From: Phenylobacterium sp. CCH9-H3
GTDB lineage: Bacteria > Pseudomonadota > Alphaproteobacteria > Caulobacterales > Caulobacteraceae
NCBI RefSeq assembly: GCF_001557235.1
Contig: NZ_LSJI01000214.1
Location: 1 to 24,621 of the forward strand
Direction: 5' to 3'
DNA: 24,621 nucleotides
A program made the translations under genes and the position numbers. Of the stretch, positions 22,480-24,621 are shown in pieces (position 1 is the first letter of the stretch; each line of letters opens with the position of its first letter). The notes below the pieces were generated by a model. It did not search any database and had not been told where the DNA came from. It saw only the letters and a program-made list of their open reading frames with translations.

Positions 22480-22833
22480 ATGAACATCGCTACTCTCAGC
22501 GCCTGCGCGCTTCTCGCCACGGCCGGCCCGGCCACGGCCCACGCCTCGCCGTGGCAGGAGCCTGTGCCGCCGCGGGTCGTCATCAGCTACGCGGACCTGA
22601 ACTTGCGGAGCGCCGCCGACGCCAATCTGCTGCTTGGCCGGATCCGCAACGCCGCCGTCCAGGTCTGTCGCGCGTCGAGGCAGATGTCCGGAGTCTACTT
22701 CCAGGACGACTGCTACGGCGACGCCGTGCGCCGCGCGGTCAAGGACGTGAACACGCCCGAGGTGACCGCGGCCTACCACGCGCGCTTCGCTCTCTTCCGG
22801 ATCGCCCGTCTCAAACTGGCCCGGCTCTGGTGA
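22480..22833 (+). CDS. UrcA family protein (small secreted)
   Basis: The 117-residue protein has a signal peptide (about 1-22, ending ATAHAS). It contains the UrcA pattern VVISYADLNLRS...LLGRIRNAAVQVCRA and a second Cys in DDCYGDAVRRAV, so a disulfide is likely. UrcA proteins are small periplasmic proteins of unknown function, frequent in Caulobacter and Sphingomonads. AGGAAG lies 6 nt before the ATG. It stands alone, convergent with the ROK gene and divergent from the winged-helix gene. Confidence 0.8.
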   Translation: MNIATLSACALLATAGPATAHASPWQEPVPPRVVISYADLNLRSAADANLLLGRIRNAAVQVCRASRQMSGVYFQDDCYGDAVRRAVKDVNTPEVTAAYHARFALFRIARLKLARLW

Positions 22834-22855
22834 CCGCCGACGTGGCCGCCGGGCG

Positions 22856-23731
22856 TCACTCCGGCGGCCACAGCCAGGCCGCGCCGCGCACGCCGGAACT
22901 GTCGCCGTGCAGCGCCTTGCGGACCGGCGTCTCGAAGACGTCGGAGAAGACGTTCGGGGCTATGGCCTCAGGCAGCCGCGCGTACAGCATGTCCAGATTC
23001 GACATGCCGCCGCCCAGAACGATGACATCCGGGTCCAGGATGTCGGCCACGACGGCCAGCGCGCGGCCCAGGCGGTCGACATAACGGTCCAGGGCGGCCG
23101 CGCCCGCAGCGTCCGGCTTCGCGACCACGGCCTCCGCGCGACGCCCGGCGTCGCGCGCGAACCCCGTCCCGCTGAGCCACAGCTCCAGACAATTCACCCG
23201 GCCACACCAGCAGGGGAGCCCGGGCAGTTCCTCCGGCCGGGGCCAGGGCAGGGGCGTGTGGCCCCATTCCCCGGCGACGAGGTTGCGTCCCTCCAGCAGC
23301 CGCCCGTCGACCGCGATCCCGCCGCCGCAGCCGGTGCCGACGATCACCGCGAAGACCACGCCTTCGCCCGCCGCAGCCCCGTCGCGCGCCTCGGACAGCG
23401 CCAGGCAATTGGCGTCGTTGGCGTAGCGGACGTCGCGGCCAAGCACCCGCTGGAGGTCGGCGGGGAAGGGGCGGCCGTTGAGGACCGTGGAGTTCGAGTT
23501 GCGCATCAGGCCCGTGGCCGGCGACGGCGATCCGGGTCCGCCCACGCCCACGCGGCGCACCGCGACGCCGGCCTGCCGCTCGGCCTCGGCCACGATCTCG
23601 CGGGTCGCCTCCAGCCGGTCCTCATAGGCCGGCGGCGTCGGGCCGCGGACCCGCGCCTGGAACCGGCCGTCGGCGTCGAGCGCCGCCGCCTCGATCTTGG
23701 TCCCACCGAAATCAACGCCGATACGGATCAT
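22856..23731 (-). CDS. ROK family sugar kinase, probable fructokinase
   Basis: The 291-residue protein has the ATP-binding DFGGTK (7-12), catalytic Asp106 in NDANCLALSEA, and GTGCGGGI. The ROK signature is EWGHTPLPWP with the zinc site His158, Cys174, Cys176 and Cys181 (PCWCGRVNC), then LWLSGTGF. The ELPGLPCWCGRVNC context resembles Mak-type fructokinases more than NagC-type regulators, and there is no DNA-binding domain. It phosphorylates a free hexose after uptake, which fits the divergent GPH-type symporter. A conserved 23-bp element lies just before the ATG. Fructose versus glucose, mannose or N-acetylglucosamine cannot be separated from sequence alone. Confidence 0.88.
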   Translation of the reverse strand: MIRIGVDFGGTKIEAAALDADGRFQARVRGPTPPAYEDRLEATREIVAEAERQAGVAVRRVGVGGPGSPSPATGLMRNSNSTVLNGRPFPADLQRVLGRDVRYANDANCLALSEARDGAAAGEGVVFAVIVGTGCGGGIAVDGRLLEGRNLVAGEWGHTPLPWPRPEELPGLPCWCGRVNCLELWLSGTGFARDAGRRAEAVVAKPDAAGAAALDRYVDRLGRALAVVADILDPDVIVLGGGMSNLDMLYARLPEAIAPNVFSDVFETPVRKALHGDSSGVRGAAWLWPPE

Positions 23732-23734
23732 CGG

Positions 23735-23757
23735 TCCTGAATACCCGATCTGTTCCG
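23735..23757 (-). promoter_or_regulatory. conserved element upstream of the ROK kinase, shared with dinB
   Basis: Read on the minus strand this is CGGAACAGATCGGGTATT followed by CAGGA, ending 3 nt before the ROK ATG. It is 20/23 identical to the dinB element at 20680-20702. Confidence 0.4.
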
Positions 23758-23884
23758 CGGGCTCACGAATCTCCCGGCACGGGCGCTCGCGGCGCAGGGA
23801 TACGTCGGGTGAAGCAACGCCCGTTCGCTCGCCGCAAAGGCTTCGCGGCCCGAAAGTCCTTACATGCGTTAAAGTTTACATTGT

Positions 23885-23907
23885 ACGCTATCTGCATTGG
23901 ATAGCGT
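23885..23907. promoter_or_regulatory. inverted repeat in the kinase/symporter intergenic region (operator candidate)
   Basis: ACGCTATC and GATAGCGT are perfect 8-nt arms separated by 7 nt, centred about 46 nt before the symporter ATG. A TTTACA with TGGATA 17 nt later could be a weak promoter overlapping it. The palindrome may bind a dimeric sugar-responsive repressor, but no such repressor gene is within the window. Confidence 0.5.
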
Positions 23908-23941
23908 CGGCTCAAGCGCGACGCGCCGCGGAGGAGTAGCC

Positions 23942-24621
23942 ATGACTGCGTCGCAGACCGAAGACGTCGGAGCGGCGGCCGAAACCCCGAAGCTCGGGCT
24001 CTCGACCAAGCTCTTCTACGGGTTCGGCACGGTGGCCTTCGGCGTGAAGGACCAGGGCTTCTCGTCGCTCCTGCTCATCTTCTACAACCAGGTGATTGGG
24101 CTCCCGGCCGCGACGGTCGGCGCGGCGATCATGATTGCGCTGGCGGTGGACTCGGTCCTCGACCCGATCATGGGCCAGGTGTCGGACAACTGGCGCTCCC
24201 GCTGGGGCCGGCGGCACCCCTTCATGTACGCCGCGGCCGTACCGGTGGCCCTGTCCTACGTACTGCTCTGGAACCCGCCGGACTTGCCGCCCTCGCTGCT
24301 GTTCGCCTACCTGGTCGTGGTGGCCATCGTGATCCGCAGCTTCATCACGATGTACGAGATCCCGTCGTCCGCCCTCGCGCCCGAGCTGACCCAGGACTAC
24401 CACGAGCGCACCCGCGTCTTCGCCTTCCGGCAGTTTTTCGGATGGTTCGGCGGCGTGGGCATGACGATCCTGGCGCTGCAGGTCTTCCTGCGGCCCTCCG
24501 CCGAGAACCCGGTCGGCCAGCTCAACCGTGACGGCTATCAGGCCTATTCCATAGCCGCGGCGGCCGTGATGCTGGTGGCGATCCTGGTGTCGGCGGTCGG
24601 GACGCACCGCCACATCCCGCG
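23942..24621 (+). CDS. GPH (MelB-type) sugar:cation symporter, partial (runs off the right edge)
   Basis: The first 226 residues are open to the window end. After a short soluble N-terminus come the family blocks LFYGFGTVAFGVKDQGFSS, then DSVLDPIMGQVSDNWRSRWG and GRRHPFMYAAAVPVAL, and then MYEIPSSALAPELTQDYHERTR. These are the conserved loops of MFS_2/glycoside-pentoside-hexuronide:cation symporters, inner-membrane proteins taking up sugars with H+ or Na+. Several hydrophobic helices are evident. GGAGGAG lies 6 nt before the ATG. The divergent ROK kinase supports a sugar-uptake role; the sugar is not determined. Confidence 0.9.
   Translation, partial: MTASQTEDVGAAAETPKLGLSTKLFYGFGTVAFGVKDQGFSSLLLIFYNQVIGLPAATVGAAIMIALAVDSVLDPIMGQVSDNWRSRWGRRHPFMYAAAVPVALSYVLLWNPPDLPPSLLFAYLVVVAIVIRSFITMYEIPSSALAPELTQDYHERTRVFAFRQFFGWFGGVGMTILALQVFLRPSAENPVGQLNRDGYQAYSIAAAAVMLVAILVSAVGTHRHIP

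Overview
This GC-rich window looks like chromosome from an alphaproteobacterium of the Caulobacterales, probably Caulobacter or Phenylobacterium. The clearest markers are an intact mipZ division-site ATPase gene with a GANTC (CcrM methylation) site in its upstream region, a ClpS-ClpA pair, a phasin, a UrcA-family protein, a DUF1489 protein and a TonB-dependent receptor without a TonB-box partner gene nearby. There are no rRNA or tRNA genes, insertion sequences, CRISPR arrays or clear prophage genes. This is mostly ordinary core chromosome, and the unusual material is in the non-coding and small-ORF region at 1.1-1.75 kb.

Layout. 1-1729 (minus strand): a partial XRE/MmyB-type regulator, two overlapping ACT-domain (IlvM/IlvN-like) small proteins, and upstream of them an apparent isoleucine attenuator. 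That attenuator has a leader peptide with tandem Ile codons, an antiterminator arm and an intrinsic terminator. Further upstream, just past the patatin gene, is a 22-codon ORF whose ribosome binding site is a 17-nt perfect complement of the 3' end of 16S rRNA. 1729-5758: a cNMP-binding/patatin (NTE-type) lipase, a crotonase, a DUF1489 protein and panC. 5865-9242: mipZ with a membrane-anchored J-domain protein, then convergently a penicillin-binding carboxypeptidase with a SPOR domain, then a phasin.

9266-12414: a terminator-rich gap, then a tightly overlapping RidA / glycerophosphodiesterase / FemAB-like operon, facing a DUF4287-DUF5655 protein. 12480-16478: a TonB-dependent receptor, and divergently a HIT hydrolase and a phytanoyl-CoA dioxygenase-type enzyme. 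16481-19190: clpA and clpS (clpS is transcribed first), the N-degron adaptor and unfoldase of ClpP. 19387-22273: dinB (Pol IV with a zinc-finger-like N-terminus) downstream of a winged-helix/TM/TPR regulator. 22480-24621: a UrcA protein, a ROK-family fructokinase-like sugar kinase, and divergently the start of a GPH/MelB-type sugar symporter that runs off the right end. The kinase and symporter suggest a small sugar-uptake locus with an inverted-repeat operator candidate between them.

The best candidates for something undescribed are (1) the extreme Shine-Dalgarno small ORF, whose opposite strand could instead be a small RNA carrying an anti-SD sequence with its own terminator, (2) the attenuator controlling two orphan ACT proteins with no catalytic acetolactate synthase gene in view, and (3) a 23-bp element shared (20/23) by the dinB and sugar-kinase upstream regions.
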